This document shows positions 20,964 through 31,747 of a DNA stretch of 64,000 bases, piece after piece (the stretch's first letter is position 1; every line of letters begins with the position of its first letter). The stretch spans positions 2,418,001 to 2,482,000 of the forward strand of contig CP121458.1 in assembly GCA_029690005.1 (NCBI GenBank), in the 5' to 3' direction. The translations under genes and the position numbers were made by a program. The DNA is from Prescottella defluvii. GTDB taxonomy: Bacteria > Actinomycetota > Actinomycetes > Mycobacteriales > Mycobacteriaceae. The notes below the pieces were generated by a model that had not been told where the DNA came from, did no database searches, and saw only the letters and a list, made by a program, of their open reading frames with translations.

Positions 20964-21958
20964 TCAGGCCACGACGTCGTCGACGGACAGCGGGCCGCGT
21001 CGAACAGCCTTGAGGACGACGCGCGATTCTGCGATCTCCACGGTCGGCAGGGAGCCGATGACGCCGTTCTGGAAGTCGAACAGCGCTTCTTCGTCCATGA
21101 ACAGGCCGTCGACCAGCAGACCGGCGTGCCCGGTGAGCGCCGCGCAGTAGCGGACGGACGGGTGTGTGGCCAGGAAGTTGCCGATGCTCTCGATGTCGCC
21201 GTTGCGGATGTGCAGCCACAGCATGGCCTCGACCTTGTAGCCGAAGAACGCCGGCGCCACCTCGGTCCGGACCCGGAGCACTCCGACACCGAACAGCGTG
21301 TCGAGGCGGCGTCGAACGGTCTGCGCGTTGATGCCGGCCTCCTGGGCGAGCACCGAAATGGTTGCTCGCCCGTCGTGGCTCAGTTGGTCGATCAGGTTCT
21401 GGTCCACGGAATCGAGAACCACCGGCGTGGAACTGGTCGACGGCGCGTGCCAAGGCGCGGATGCGTGGAGGGCGTCGACCTGTTCGGCGGGAGCACCCCG
21501 GCGTGCCAGTCCAGACCCATGCGGTACGACCGCAGGACGGTACTCACCTCGAACGACCGCACGCCGGGAATCGCCGGAAGTGTCTGCAGCAACAGCATCT
21601 GGTGCGCCTCGGCGTTCTCCACGAGAACGAGGGCGACGATGTCGCCGGATCCCTCGAGGATCGACACCGACGAAGCGCCCGGAAGCGCGGCCACACCCCG
21701 GGCCACCTGGGCCACCTGGTCGATCTCGGTCCCGAGGCGTATCAGCACGCCGCGCGCGTGGAGCAGCTTGTTCGCGTCGACGAACGTGGACACGCGCACG
21801 CATCCCGTGTCGATCAGATGCTGGCCGCGGCGCATCACGGTCCGAGACGGGAGATCGATGACACGGCTGATCGCCTCCCACGAGGCGCGCCCGTTGACCT
21901 GCAGTGCACTCGCGATGAGCCGATCCGTGTCGTCCGTGTCATTGCCTTTCTGACTCAT
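20964..21958 (-). CDS. Tandem-domain Lrp/AsnC family regulator (apparent frameshift)
   Basis: Unusual double Lrp/AsnC protein of about 331 residues: helix-turn-helix and RAM-like ligand domain, then a second copy. First HTH: LIASALQVNGRASWEAISRV...SRTVMRRGQHL. First effector domain: ALPGASSVSILEGSGDIVAL. The frame shifts near 21492-21500. Second HTH: LIDQLSHDGRATISVLAQEA...NAQTVRRRLDTL. Second RAM-like domain: VEAMLWLHIRNGDIESIG, ending LSVDDVVA. It starts 70 bases beyond the end of the transporter ATPase gene on the same strand, so it is probably the last gene of that operon and controls polyamine uptake and catabolism according to a small amine or amino-acid ligand (inference). Confidence 0.82.
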
Positions 21959-22027
21959 CGTCTACAGCCTTCACGTGAGAATGTGTGTGCGGGAAGAGAA
22001 TTACAGATTGTAACTGCATGGTCATCG

Positions 22028-23065
22028 CTACTTCGGGAGGATCCGGCTGTTCTCGGCGCGCCACGACAACGTCACCGTGCTGTCCGGGTACACGATCGTG
22101 GAGGTCGGGCGACGACCCGAAGTTCCTGTCCCGCCGCGTCCAGGACGAGCAGCAACTCGCTGCCCGGAACACCCGTGACCTGACCACTGCGGTCAGGTGA
22201 GCGTCGCACCCTTCCGGTGCGTCCACCCGGATGTCCTCCTGCCGAATCATGAGCAGCGCTTCGCCGTCGAAGTCCTCCGGAGACGGCACGGTCTCGTCGC
22301 CCACCGAAGCCCGACTGCCGGAAACTCCGTTGACGGCGAGCAGGTTCGCCGCCCCCAGGAAGTCCGCTGCGAAACGCGTGCCGGGATTCCCGTACAGATC
22401 CTCGGGCGTGCCGGCCTGCTCGACGACGCCGCCGTGCATCAGCACGACCTGGTCCGACATGCTGAGCGCCTCGTCCTGGTCGTGCGTGACGAAGACGGTT
22501 GTCACGCCCAGACTCCGTTGCAGCGACACCAGTTCCACCTGCATGTCCTCCCGGAGGCGCGCATCGAGATTCGACAGCGGCTCGTCGAGCAGGATGAGTC
22601 GGGACCCCCGACGATCGCGCGGGCCAGTGCCACACGCTGTTGCTGGCCGCCGGACAGCTGCCGCGGCATGCGCGACGCCAGGTGATCCATCTGGACCTGC
22701 TCGAGTGCCCGCACCGCGAGGTCCCGCTGCGCGGCACGGTTTCCGTAGTCCTTGCCGCGCATCCGCAGTGGGAAGCGGACGTTCTCGAGCACACTCATGT
22801 GGGGGAGGAGTGCGTAGCTCTGGAACATCATGCTCAGCCGACGGTGTTCCGGCGCGAGGTCCGTGACGTCCTCGCCGCCCACCGAGATCGTTCCCGAGTC
22901 GACGGTTTCGAGGCCGGCGATGCAGCGCAGCAGTGTCGACTTGCCGCATCCACTGGATCCCAGCAGCGACACGAAGCTGCCCGACTTCGCGTGGATGTCG
23001 ACGCCCTTGAGCACCTTCACATCCCCGAATGTCTTGTGAACGGCGGCGATGGTGAGATCGGCCAT
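22028..23065 (-). CDS. Spermidine/putrescine-type ABC transporter ATP-binding protein, PotA-like (about three apparent frameshifts)
   Basis: ATPase of a CUT1/PotA-type importer, about 346 residues. Walker A GSSGCGKST near residues 37-45, Q-loop MMFQSYALLPHMSV, signature LSGGQQQRVALARA, Walker B LILLDEPLSNLDARLR, and H-loop VFVTHDQDEALSMSDQ. A TOBE-like C-terminus follows. The shift at about 22610 separates signature and Walker B; further shifts near 22190 and 22100 lead to the end ENSRILPK. The start ATG 23065 overlaps the permease stop (TAATG). It energises uptake by the adjacent permease pair. Confidence 0.87.
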
Positions 23066-23864
23066 TAGCTGAAGACCTTTCCGAGACCGACGATCTTCTC
23101 GATCGCCAGGATTGCTATCGCAGTGAGTGCCATCGACAGCGTCGAGACGGCCGCAACCGTCGGCGAGGCGCTGAATTCGAGCTGCCCGTAGATGGCGAGG
23201 GGGAGGGTTTGGAGCTGCGGGGTGCGCAGGAACAGCGCGATGACCGCGTCGTCGAAGGAGACGATGAAGGCCAGGAACGCGCCGGCGATGATTCCGGGGC
23301 GGCACATCGGCAGCAGCACGTGCCAATAACGTTGCCACCAGCTGGCTCCCATCACCCGGACGGCCTCTTCGGTGAAGACGTCCGACCGGGCGATCACGCC
23401 GAGAACTGTTCGGACCACGTACGGGACGGTGATGACGACGTGCGCGAGCATCAGGATCCACGGGGAGGATCCACCCAGCAGCTGGGACACCGTCTGGAGG
23501 ATGCCGATCGCGAAGATGATGCTCGGCATGGTCAAGGGGAGAGCGCGAACGATTGCAGCGCACCCGAACCGGGGACCTTGTGCCGGGCGATGCCGATGGC
23601 GAACAGCGTCCCGATCGCGGCCGAACCCACCGCGGTGATCAGTGCGATCTGAAGGCTGAACAGGAACGGATACGTATAGGTGGTGTCGGCCAGAGCGTCA
23701 GCGAACCACTCGAAGCTGAGGCCTTCGGGTGGGAAGGCGAGGAACTGGTCGGCGTTGAACGCGGCTCCCACCACCACCGCGAGCGGTGCCAGCATGAACA
23801 GCGCGATCAGGACGAGGAACACCTTGCCGGCGATCCTCAGCGCAAGCGGAGTCGATCGGACCAC
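23065..23864 (-). CDS. ABC transporter permease, PotC-like (apparent frameshift)
   Basis: Inner-membrane permease of about 267 residues. The N-terminal frame begins at GTG 23864 (VRSTPLALRIAGKVFLVLIA) and carries helices up to GTLFAIGIARHKVPG. A shift near 23530-23540 leads into LTMPSIIFAIGILQTVSQLL. The EAA-loop sequence EEAVRVMGASWWQRYWHVLLP that docks the ATPase is present. The start overlaps the stop of the upstream permease (TAGTG). With PotB-like it forms the channel of a putrescine/spermidine-type importer. Confidence 0.87.
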
Positions 23865-24691
23865 TATTTCATCCTCGCGTTCGCAATTCGATTGGTCGCC
23901 GCGATCGTGATGACGACGACCGCCAGGATCAGCACCGCCTGCGTCGCGGCGAACGGGATGTCGTTGCTGACCGTCGCGTCGTGGTAGATGAACCCGGCGA
24001 TGACCGGAAGTTGGGCTCCTCCAATGAGGTTCGGGGTGATGAAGGAGCTGATCGACAGCGCGAAGCACAGCGTCGCGCCGGAAACGATGCCCGGCAGGGC
24101 CAGTGGAAGCACCACGTGCCGGAAGGTGCCGAGGAAGCTCGCGCCCATGGTTCGCGACGCCTCCCGCAGCCGCCCGTCGATCCCGTTGATGACACCGAGA
24201 ACGGAGAGGACCGCGAACGGCACCAGGACCTGAACCATCGCGATGTTGACACCGAGTTCGGTTCCCAGCAGGCCCTGACGCGCCGGGCTCAGATCCAGGA
24301 AGCCCGGAATCTGTGCCAGCGGGCCGGACGGGCCCATGAGGATGACCCAGCCGAACGTGCGGATGACGACGCTGGTCATCAGCGGAAGGATCGTCGCGAT
24401 CATCATGAACGCGCGTGCCTTCGCGGACAGTCCGGCCATGATGTACGCGAGCGGAACGGCGATCACGATCGAAGCGATCGTCTGGATGAACGCCATCCGC
24501 AGCGACCGCTCCGACGCGCCGAGGGAGACCGACGATCCGAAGAACCTGGCGAAGTTGTCGAGCGTGAACCCCGAGGAGTCCGTGGTGAAGCTCGCCAGAA
24601 GTGTTCTGGCAACCGGGATCACGAATGCGATCAGAAGCAGTGCAATCAGCGGCAGTACCAACAGCCAGGGTTCTACGGAGCGCCTCTTCAT
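23864..24691 (-). CDS. ABC transporter permease, PotB-like
   Basis: Intact permease of 275 residues with six membrane segments. The EAA motif region is REASRTMGASFLGTFRHVVLPL, close to the class consensus EAA---G---------I-LP. Start ATG 24691 (MKRRSVEPWLLVLPLIALLL) overlaps the binding-protein stop by four bases (ATGA); an upstream in-frame start at 24724 is less likely. Second gene of the potDBCA-like operon. Confidence 0.88.
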   Translation of the reverse strand: MKRRSVEPWLLVLPLIALLLIAFVIPVARTLLASFTTDSSGFTLDNFARFFGSSVSLGASERSLRMAFIQTIASIVIAVPLAYIMAGLSAKARAFMMIATILPLMTSVVIRTFGWVILMGPSGPLAQIPGFLDLSPARQGLLGTELGVNIAMVQVLVPFAVLSVLGVINGIDGRLREASRTMGASFLGTFRHVVLPLALPGIVSGATLCFALSISSFITPNLIGGAQLPVIAGFIYHDATVSNDIPFAATQAVLILAVVVITIAATNRIANARMK

Positions 24692-25735
24692 CGTGTGATC
24701 TGTTCCTGCCACTGCTTCTGCCACGCCGCGGCGTTACCGGTGATCTGCTCCGGATCGAAGCGGATCAGCTTGTCCAGCGTCGGACCGGCGAGGATCTTGG
24801 ACTGCATGTCGGCGGGAACGACCGCCTTCGTGTTCACGGGCGAGTACGCCATGCCGGTGACGAACTTCTCCTGTGCTCCGGCGCTGAGTGCGTAGTCGAT
24901 GAACTTCGTCGCGAGCTCGGTGTTGGAACGTCCGGCAACGAGGTTGGCCGTGATGAACGATCCGGTCGTCCCCTCCTTGGGGATGGCGAAGCCGACGGGC
25001 TGTCCCGCCTTGCGGAGCGTCTCCGCGTAGTCCTGCGAGTAGGGGCCACCCAGATGTCGCGTGCCGCGAAAGCCTGCTGCAGGTCGGAGGACGTCTTGGT
25101 GATGATGGCGTCACCGGCGCGGGTGGACTGGCCGATCGCGTCGATTCCGGGGGTGACGTTGTCGATCGTCCCGCCGCGGGTCTGGTTGGTCATCAGCATG
25201 CCGAGGGTGCCGTAGCTGTTCGACAGGTCGGTGAATGCCACGTGCTGTCGGTAGTCGGGGTTGAACGGGTCGTTCCACGATGTGGGCTCGCTGACCTTGT
25301 CGGTGCGGTAGAGCAGTCCCATCGGCGTGATCTGCACGACGGGTCCGCGCCCGCCGGCCAGCCCGGTGGTCGCCTGGCTGATCAGGTCGGGGGCGTTGGT
25401 GAGCGCGGCCGGGTCGATCGGAGCGAGGAGCCCGTCCTTCGCGGCGACCGTCTCCTGACCGCCGGAGAAGAAGACGACGTCCATCTGGGGGCTGGACTTC
25501 TGGGCCTGGAGCTGCGCGAGCGCGTCGGAGCTGTACAGCGTCACCTGCTTGACCGTGACGTTGTTCTCCTTCTCGAACGGCTTCACCACGGCCTCGGTGA
25601 AGTTCTTCTGCCACTCCCCACCGAACGTCGTGACGACGAGTTCGGTGCCGAAGCGGTCCCGGGCGAGCATGCCGACAGGGACGCGGCGGCGCCCACGGCG
25701 AGTGCGATTGCGGTGAGTGCAAGGCGACGTTTCAT
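24688..25735 (-). CDS. ABC transporter substrate-binding lipoprotein, PotD-like (two apparent frameshifts)
   Basis: Extracytoplasmic binding protein, first gene of the transporter operon. The N-terminus MKRRLALTAIALAVGAAASL is a lipoprotein signal with acylation Cys about 23. The mature part, in a second frame from about 25670, shows TFGGEWQKNFTEAVVKPFEK, MDVVFFSGGQETVAA and VVQITPMGLLYRTDKV. A second shift near 25040 leads to the C-terminus LIRFDPEQITGNAAAWQKQW. Rejoined length is about 350 residues, typical of PotD/AfuA-type proteins. AGGAAG lies 5 bases before ATG 25735. Polyamine specificity is inferred from the neighbouring Puu-like enzymes. Confidence 0.82.
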
Positions 25736-25871
25736 CTGACTTCCTGATGTGTTGGGGCGCCGGGACGAATCGGCGCGGCCGACGCGCGGCTCTGCGGGCG
25801 TGTGACCCGCGCCACGATGCTGTGTGAGTGTTGCATATTCGCCAGATTGACGCAATGGAGTGGATGATCCG

Positions 25872-25898
25872 GACAATCGTATTGATGATTGTCATCAA
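25872..25898. promoter_or_regulatory. Overlapping dyads upstream of the transporter operon
   Basis: GACAAT (25872-25877) faces ATTGTC (25888-25893), and TTGATG (25882-25887) faces CATCAA (25893-25898), in an AT-rich patch about 140 bases upstream of the binding-protein start. Lrp-family proteins bind such AT-rich dyads. The 300-base gap 25736-26036 holds no gene. Confidence 0.35.
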
Positions 25899-26036
25899 CA
25901 TTCGCCTTCAGGCGGGTCTGGCGTGAGTGTGAGCAGGCCCGGCTCGTCGACGCTTCCGGGACTGCGCCGGTACGGGATCGAGTGTGATCCTGGTCGCAGG
26001 GAAGGCATCGCGGCGGACCCGGTAGCCTGGAGAACT

Positions 26037-27149
26037 GTGCATCCTGATGTTTCCGCTGACCTCGCCGAGCTCGACACCACTCTGACCACGGTCGAGAAGG
26101 TCCTCGATATCGAGGAGCTGCGCCGCCGCATCGACGAACTCGAGCACCAGGCGTCCGATCCCGATCTGTGGAACGACCAGGAGCACGCGCAGAAGGTGAC
26201 GAGCCAGCTGTCGCACGCGCAGGCCGAGCTTCGGCGCGTCGAGGAGCTGCGTTCGCGGCTCGACGACATGACGGTCCTGTACGAACTCGCCGAGGAGGAG
26301 GGCCCGGACGCGGTCGCCGACGTCCACGCCGAGCGTGCTGCCCTGCGCACCGACATCGAGGCGATGGAAGTCAAGACGATGCTCTCGGGCGAGTACGACG
26401 CGCGCGACGCGCTCGTCAACATCCGCGCCGGCGCCGGTGGCGTCGACGCCGCGGACTGGGCCGAGATGCTCATGCGCATGTACATCCGCTGGGCCGAGAA
26501 GCGCGGCTACGGCGTCGAGGTCTACGACACCTCCTACGCGGAAGAGGCCGGCATCAAGAGCGCCACCTTCGCGGTCAAAGCTCCTTACAGCTACGGCACC
26601 CTGTCGATCGAGATGGGCACGCACCGGCTGGTGCGCATCAGCCCGTTCGACAACCAGGGCCGCCGCCAGACCTCGTTCGCCGAGGTCGAGGTTCTGCCGG
26701 TCGTCGAGACCACCGACCACATCGACATCGACGAGAACGACGTCCGCGTCGACGTCTACCGCTCGTCCGGCCCGGGCGGACAGTCCGTCAACACGACGGA
26801 CTCGGCGGTGCGCCTGACGCACATCCCCACCGGCATCGTCGTCACCTGTCAGAACGAGAAGTCGCAGCTGCAGAACAAGGTGTCCGCGATGCGGGTCCTG
26901 CAGGCCAAGCTGCTCGAGCGCAAGCGCCAGGAGGAGCGCGCCGAGATGGATGCGCTCAAGGGTGACGGCGGCAGCTCGTGGGGCAACCAGATGCGCTCGT
27001 ACGTGCTGCACCCCTACCAGATGGTCAAGGATCTGCGCACCGAGTACGAGGTCAACAACCCGTCGGCGGTGCTCGACGGTGAGCTCGACGGATTCATCGA
27101 GGCCGGCATCCGCTGGCGGATGAGCGAAGCCCAGGAAGCCCAAGCCTAG
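26037..27149 (+). CDS. prfB: Peptide chain release factor 2
   Basis: RF2, which ends translation at UGA and UAA. 370 residues with the catalytic GGQ at about 247-249 ([20 protein letters not shown]) and the RF2-type sequence [23 protein letters not shown] 26037 is chosen because GGAGAA lies just upstream and it gives the normal N-terminus [13 protein letters not shown]. The in-frame region back to 25860 is unlikely to be translated. The UGA-dependent programmed frameshift of many bacterial prfB genes is absent. It begins the prfB-mscS-ftsE-ftsX-smpB block conserved with mycobacteria. Confidence 0.96.
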   Translation: MHPDVSADLAELDTTLTTVEKVLDIEELRRRIDELEHQASDPDLWNDQEHAQKVTSQLSHAQAELRRVEELRSRLDDMTVLYELAEEEGPDAVADVHAERAALRTDIEAMEVKTMLSGEYDARDALVNIRAGAGGVDAADWAEMLMRMYIRWAEKRGYGVEVYDTSYAEEAGIKSATFAVKAPYSYGTLSIEMGTHRLVRISPFDNQGRRQTSFAEVEVLPVVETTDHIDIDENDVRVDVYRSSGPGGQSVNTTDSAVRLTHIPTGIVVTCQNEKSQLQNKVSAMRVLQAKLLERKRQEERAEMDALKGDGGSSWGNQMRSYVLHPYQMVKDLRTEYEVNNPSAVLDGELDGFIEAGIRWRMSEAQEAQA

Positions 27150-27154
27150 GCCGT

Positions 27155-28057
27155 ATGCAGACCACCGATCTCGCTGTGTCCTTCGCTCCGCTCGACCGCT
27201 TGCTCGACTGGCTGGGAACCACCGGCCTCCAGATCGCGCTGACGGTGCTCGGTGCGCTGATCCTCGCCCGCTTCGTCAGCTGGGGAGGCAGCCGCGTCAC
27301 CTCACGCATCGACGACAACTATCAGCAGGGCGACGCGCTGGTCCGCTCCGAGGCCACCAAACACCGGCACTCGGTGGCGCAGGTCGTCACGTGGGTGGTC
27401 ATCACGATCATCTACGTGATCGCCACGGTGCAGGTGCTCGGGCAGTTGGACATGCCGATCGGCAGTCTCGTCGCCCCGGCGACCGTGCTCGGTGCAGCGC
27501 TCGGTTTCGGCGCGCAGCGCGTCGTGCAGGACATCCTCGCCGGGTTCTTCATCATCACCGAACGGCAGTACGGCTTCGGTGACACCGTCCAGATCGCGGT
27601 GACCGGCTCGTCCAAGGAAGCCGAGGGCGTCATCGAGGACGTCACGCTGCGTGTGACCCGGATGCGGAACGCGGACGGAGAGGTCATCACGGTCCCGAAC
27701 GGCCAGATCGTCAAGGCCGTCAACCTGTCGAAGGACTGGGCGCGGGCCGTGGTCGACGTACCGATCCCGGCGAGTGCGGACATCAACCACGTCAACGACA
27801 TCCTGCATCGGGTCGGCGTCGACGCCTACGAGGACAAGGCGCTGCGTCCGCTGCTGCTCGACACGCCGACCGTGATGGGCGTCGAGAGCCTCGAGATGGA
27901 TCAGGTGAGCGTCCGGATGGTCGCGCGGACGCTGCCGGGCAAGCAGTTCCAGGTGGGCCGCGCGCTGCGGGTCCGCGTCGTGACGGCCCTGCGCCGAGCA
28001 GGCATCACGGTGTCGGCCGAACTCGAGAACGACGCGGTGGAAGAGGGCGCCGAATGA
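27155..28057 (+). CDS. Mechanosensitive ion channel MscS family protein
   Basis: 300-residue small-conductance mechanosensitive channel homolog, matching the mycobacterial gene next to prfB (Rv3104c position). Membrane helices at about 22-40, 70-90 and 95-125. The pore-lining and beta-domain region GSLVAPATVLGAALGFGAQR, DILAGFFIITERQYGFGDTV and VPNGQIVKAVNLSKDWARAV are typical of the family. It starts 6 bases after prfB and overlaps the next gene (ATGA), so it belongs to the same operon. Confidence 0.92.
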   Translation: MQTTDLAVSFAPLDRLLDWLGTTGLQIALTVLGALILARFVSWGGSRVTSRIDDNYQQGDALVRSEATKHRHSVAQVVTWVVITIIYVIATVQVLGQLDMPIGSLVAPATVLGAALGFGAQRVVQDILAGFFIITERQYGFGDTVQIAVTGSSKEAEGVIEDVTLRVTRMRNADGEVITVPNGQIVKAVNLSKDWARAVVDVPIPASADINHVNDILHRVGVDAYEDKALRPLLLDTPTVMGVESLEMDQVSVRMVARTLPGKQFQVGRALRVRVVTALRRAGITVSAELENDAVEEGAE

Positions 28058-28539
28058 GCCCGCAGGAGAAGATGTCCCAGCTGTGGCGGGCGGGTTCCCC
28101 GCAAGATGTTCGGCGGCAAGATGCGCACCACGACTGTCGTCATGTGCGTGCTGTGGTTGGCCCTGGCGATCCTCAACTCGTACCTGAACCCGCCGGAAAG
28201 TGCCAAGGCGAGCCCCCCGACCCGGTGCCGGCCGTGCAGACCGATCCATCCCCGAAGTTGCCGATGCCGAAGCAGGAATCGTCACAGACGTCGTCGAGCG
28301 TCACTGAGAAGTCAGAGGCGAGTACCTCGTCGAGCCAACCGTCGCAGTCGGAGACGACCCGTCAAGGCCAGCAGTCCGGGGCCACGACGACCACGTCGGG
28401 CGCCGCACACGACACCACGACACAGCAGGGGACACCGGGACAGTCGACGACCACGACGGAGTCCGCGAAGAAGACGCAGGAATCGGCGGCGACCACCGCG
28501 GGCGCGGAGGCCAGCACCGTTCCGAGCCCGGCGGGCTGA
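28054..28539 (+). CDS. Single-helix membrane protein with Ser/Thr-rich tail (two apparent frameshifts)
   Basis: Counterpart of the short Pro/Ser/Thr-rich gene between mscS and ftsE in mycobacteria (Rv3103c position). It begins MSPQEKMSQLWR. After a shift at about 28085-28104 it reads MFGGKMRTTTVVMCVLWLAL with one membrane helix and LNSYLNPPESAKA. A second shift near 28210 leads to DPVPAVQTDPSPKLPMPKQE and a low-complexity Ser/Thr/Gln tail ending TVPSPAG. It is about 160 residues. The four-base overlap with mscS suggests co-translation. Function unknown. Confidence 0.72.
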   Translation: MSPQEKMSQLWRAGSPQDVRRQDAHHDCRHVRAVVGPGDPQLVPEPAGKCQGEPPDPVPAVQTDPSPKLPMPKQESSQTSSSVTEKSEASTSSSQPSQSETTRQGQQSGATTTTSGAAHDTTTQQGTPGQSTTTTESAKKTQESAATTAGAEASTVPSPAG

Positions 28540-28603
28540 CGTCACCGGGCGGCGCGCGTCGTTGCCCTAGATCACCGTTAGATAACGGCTAGACTGACTT
28601 CTC

Positions 28604-29293
<690 letters not shown>

Positions 29294-29368
29294 GCCCCGG
29301 CACACGTCAGCCCACACCGCGCCAGACATCCGCCATCGAACAGACGACACAAGGACTGCGATTCTCCG

Positions 29369-30274
29369 ATGCGTGCCAGCTTCATCTTCAGCGAGGTCCT
29401 GACCGGCCTGCGCCGCAACATCACGATGACCATCGCGATGATCCTCACGACCGCGATCTCGCTGGGACTGTTCGGCGGTGGCCTGCTGGTCGTGCAGATG
29501 GCCGACAAGACACAGCAGATCTTCCTGGATCGTGTGGAGGTGCAGCTGTTCCTCACCGAGGACATCTCCGCGTCCGACCCGAACTGCGTGCAGGACATCT
29601 GCCGCGGCCTGCGCAACGACCTGGAGAACACCGACTCGGTGGTCTCGGTGCAGTACCTCAACCGCGACGACGCCGTGGCGGACGCCACCGACCGAGTGTT
29701 CAAGGACCAGCCCGAGCTGGCGTCGCTGGTGAGCCCGGAGAGCTTCCCGGCGTCGTTCAAGATCAAGCTCAGCGATCCCGAGCGGTTCGGTGTCATCAAC
29801 GCCGAGTTCGGTCACCGGCCGGGCATCGACAGCATCCTCAATCAGCGCGAGCTGGTCGATCGGCTGTTCAGCGTGCTCGGCGGCATCCGCAACGCGGCGT
29901 TCGCGATCGCGATCGTGCAGGCGATCGCCGCGATCTTCCTGATCGCCAACATGGTTCAGGTGGCCGCGCTCACCCGCCGCACCGAGGTCGGGATCATGCG
30001 TCTGGTCGGTGCCACCCGCTGGTACACGCAGCTGCCGTTCCTGCTCGAGGCCGTCGTCGCGTCGTTGATCGGAGCGGCGCTCGCCATCGTGGGCCTGTTC
30101 ACCGCGAAGAACCTGTTCATCGATGACGTCCTCGCCGACATCTACGACGCGAACATCGTGGCCCGGATCTCCAACAGCGACGTGCTGCTCGTCTCGCCGT
30201 TCATCGCGATCGTGGGCGCCGGCATGGCCGCGGTCACCGCGTACATCGCCCTGCGCCTGTACGTGCGGGACTGA
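29369..30274 (+). CDS. ftsX: Cell division protein FtsX
   Basis: Membrane component of FtsEX, 301 residues. It begins MRASFIFSEVLTGLRRNITM, with helix 1 at about 22-45. The extracytoplasmic loop contains the Cys pair in DPNCVQDICRGL, as in mycobacterial FtsX, which contacts the hydrolase RipC. Three C-terminal helices include AALTRRTEVGIMRLVGATRW. Intact, 75 bases after ftsE. The complex couples ATP hydrolysis to activation of a cell-wall hydrolase at the septum. Confidence 0.95.
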   Translation: MRASFIFSEVLTGLRRNITMTIAMILTTAISLGLFGGGLLVVQMADKTQQIFLDRVEVQLFLTEDISASDPNCVQDICRGLRNDLENTDSVVSVQYLNRDDAVADATDRVFKDQPELASLVSPESFPASFKIKLSDPERFGVINAEFGHRPGIDSILNQRELVDRLFSVLGGIRNAAFAIAIVQAIAAIFLIANMVQVAALTRRTEVGIMRLVGATRWYTQLPFLLEAVVASLIGAALAIVGLFTAKNLFIDDVLADIYDANIVARISNSDVLLVSPFIAIVGAGMAAVTAYIALRLYVRD

Positions 30275-30382
30275 CCGCGACGCTGCGGGAAAATCGGGTT
30301 GCCGCGGCCCCTATGCTGGTAGTCGTACCAACCCAGGTCACAGTGGAACTGACGGCGGATCGAGGACAGTGAGGGCCCGCAC

Positions 30383-30856
30383 GTGAAAGAGAAGGGCCGC
30401 AAGGTCATCGCGACCAATCGCAAGGCGCGACACAACTACACCATCATCGACACCTACGAGGCCGGCGTCGCGCTGCTCGGCACCGAGGTGAAGAGCCTGC
30501 GCGAGGGCAAGGCGTCGCTGGTCGACGCGTTCGCGACCGTCGACGACGGCGAGGTGTGGCTGCGCGGACTGCACATCCCCGAGTACGCGCGGGGCACGTG
30601 GACCAACCACGCGCCGCGTCGCACTCGCAAGCTGCTGCTGCACAAGCGCGAGATCGAGCACCTCGTCGGCAAGACCCGCGAGGGCAACCAGACGCTGGTG
30701 CCGCTGTCGATGTACTTCTCCGACGGCAAGGTCAAGGTCGAACTCGCCCTCGCGAAGGGCGAGCAGGACTACGACAAGCGACAGGATCTGGCCCGACGCA
30801 CGGCCGAGCGTGAGGTCACCCGCGAACTTGGACGCCGCGTGAAGGGCATGCGCTGA
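30383..30856 (+). CDS. smpB: SsrA-binding protein SmpB
   Basis: tmRNA partner in ribosome rescue, 157 residues. It shows [39 protein letters not shown] and the C-terminal basic tail [23 protein letters not shown] 30383 gives the conserved [16 protein letters not shown] start. The ssrA gene that it serves lies about 4.5 kb downstream here, separated by three unrelated genes. Confidence 0.97.
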   Translation: MKEKGRKVIATNRKARHNYTIIDTYEAGVALLGTEVKSLREGKASLVDAFATVDDGEVWLRGLHIPEYARGTWTNHAPRRTRKLLLHKREIEHLVGKTREGNQTLVPLSMYFSDGKVKVELALAKGEQDYDKRQDLARRTAEREVTRELGRRVKGMR

Positions 30857-30861
30857 CCCCA

Positions 30862-31721
30862 GTGCTTCTCGCGCTCGTGGCCGCGGTCGGCTACGGCGTC
30901 AGCGACTTCGTCGGTGGGGTGGCTTCCCGTCGCGTCGCCGCACTGCGGGTGGTGATCGTCTCCTACCCGCTCTCGCTCCTGTTGGTCCTCGCGCTGGCCC
31001 CGTTCGTCGGGGGCGAGGTCACCACCGAGGCGTTGTTGTGGGGCGCCGCGTCCGGTGTCGGGTCGGGTCTCGCGGTGTGGTGGTTCTACCTGGCCCTCGC
31101 GTCCGGTCCGATGGCGGTCGTCTCGCCGCTGACGGCGGTACTCGTCGCGGGTCTGCCGGCGATCGTCGGCATCCTCCTCGGGGAGCGGCCCGGGGCCGTC
31201 GCGTATCTCGGGATCGTCGTCGCGCTCGTCGCGGTCGTACTGGTCTCCCGGGAGTCGCCGGACGAGGTGGCCGGTGAGGTCGCCGGCGGCCGCGAGTTGC
31301 GGTTCACCCGCACGGTCGCGTGGCTCACCGTCGGCTCGGGCGTGGCGTTCGCGTTCGCCTTCGTCGGCCTGCACGAGATCCCCGACGGAACCGGGCTGTG
31401 GCCGCTCGCCGCGGCCCGCGCCACGGCGACGGTCGTCGTGTGGGTGGTCGCGCTGGCGTCGCGGCAGTTCCGCCCGCCGCACGGCGAGGTCCTGCGCCTG
31501 ACGGTCTACATTGCGGTGCTCGACGTGGTCGCGAACGCCGCGATGATGTACGCGTTCCAGGGTGGTCTGCTGTCGCTGGTGAGCGTCATCGGCTCGCTGT
31601 ATCCGCCGCCACGGTGCTGCTGGCGATGGTGATGCTCGGCGAACGGGTCAGCCGGATCCAGCAGGCAGGCATGCTGTTGGCGCTTGCGTCGGTTGCGATG
31701 ATCGCGGTGGCCGCCGCGTAA
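30862..31721 (+). CDS. EamA/DMT-family transporter (apparent frameshift)
   Basis: Drug/metabolite transporter superfamily protein of about 286 residues with ten hydrophobic segments in two EamA repeats. Repeat 1 starts LLALVAAVGYGVSDFVGGVA and includes MAVVSPLTAVLVAGLPAIVG. Repeat 2 includes AAMMYAFQGGLLSLVSVIGS. The frame changes near 31600, after GSLYP, resuming with AATVLLAMVMLGERVSRIQQ. It starts 6 bases after smpB and is probably co-transcribed. Substrate unknown. Confidence 0.83.
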
Positions 31722-31747
31722 GGGAAGATGCGGCGGCCACCGCCGCT

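Noticed and set aside
25860..26036. N-terminal extension of prfB and a programmed frameshift
   Set aside because: The extension is low-quality sequence before a good GTG start with a ribosome-binding site, and RF2 reads through in one frame with no internal UGA.
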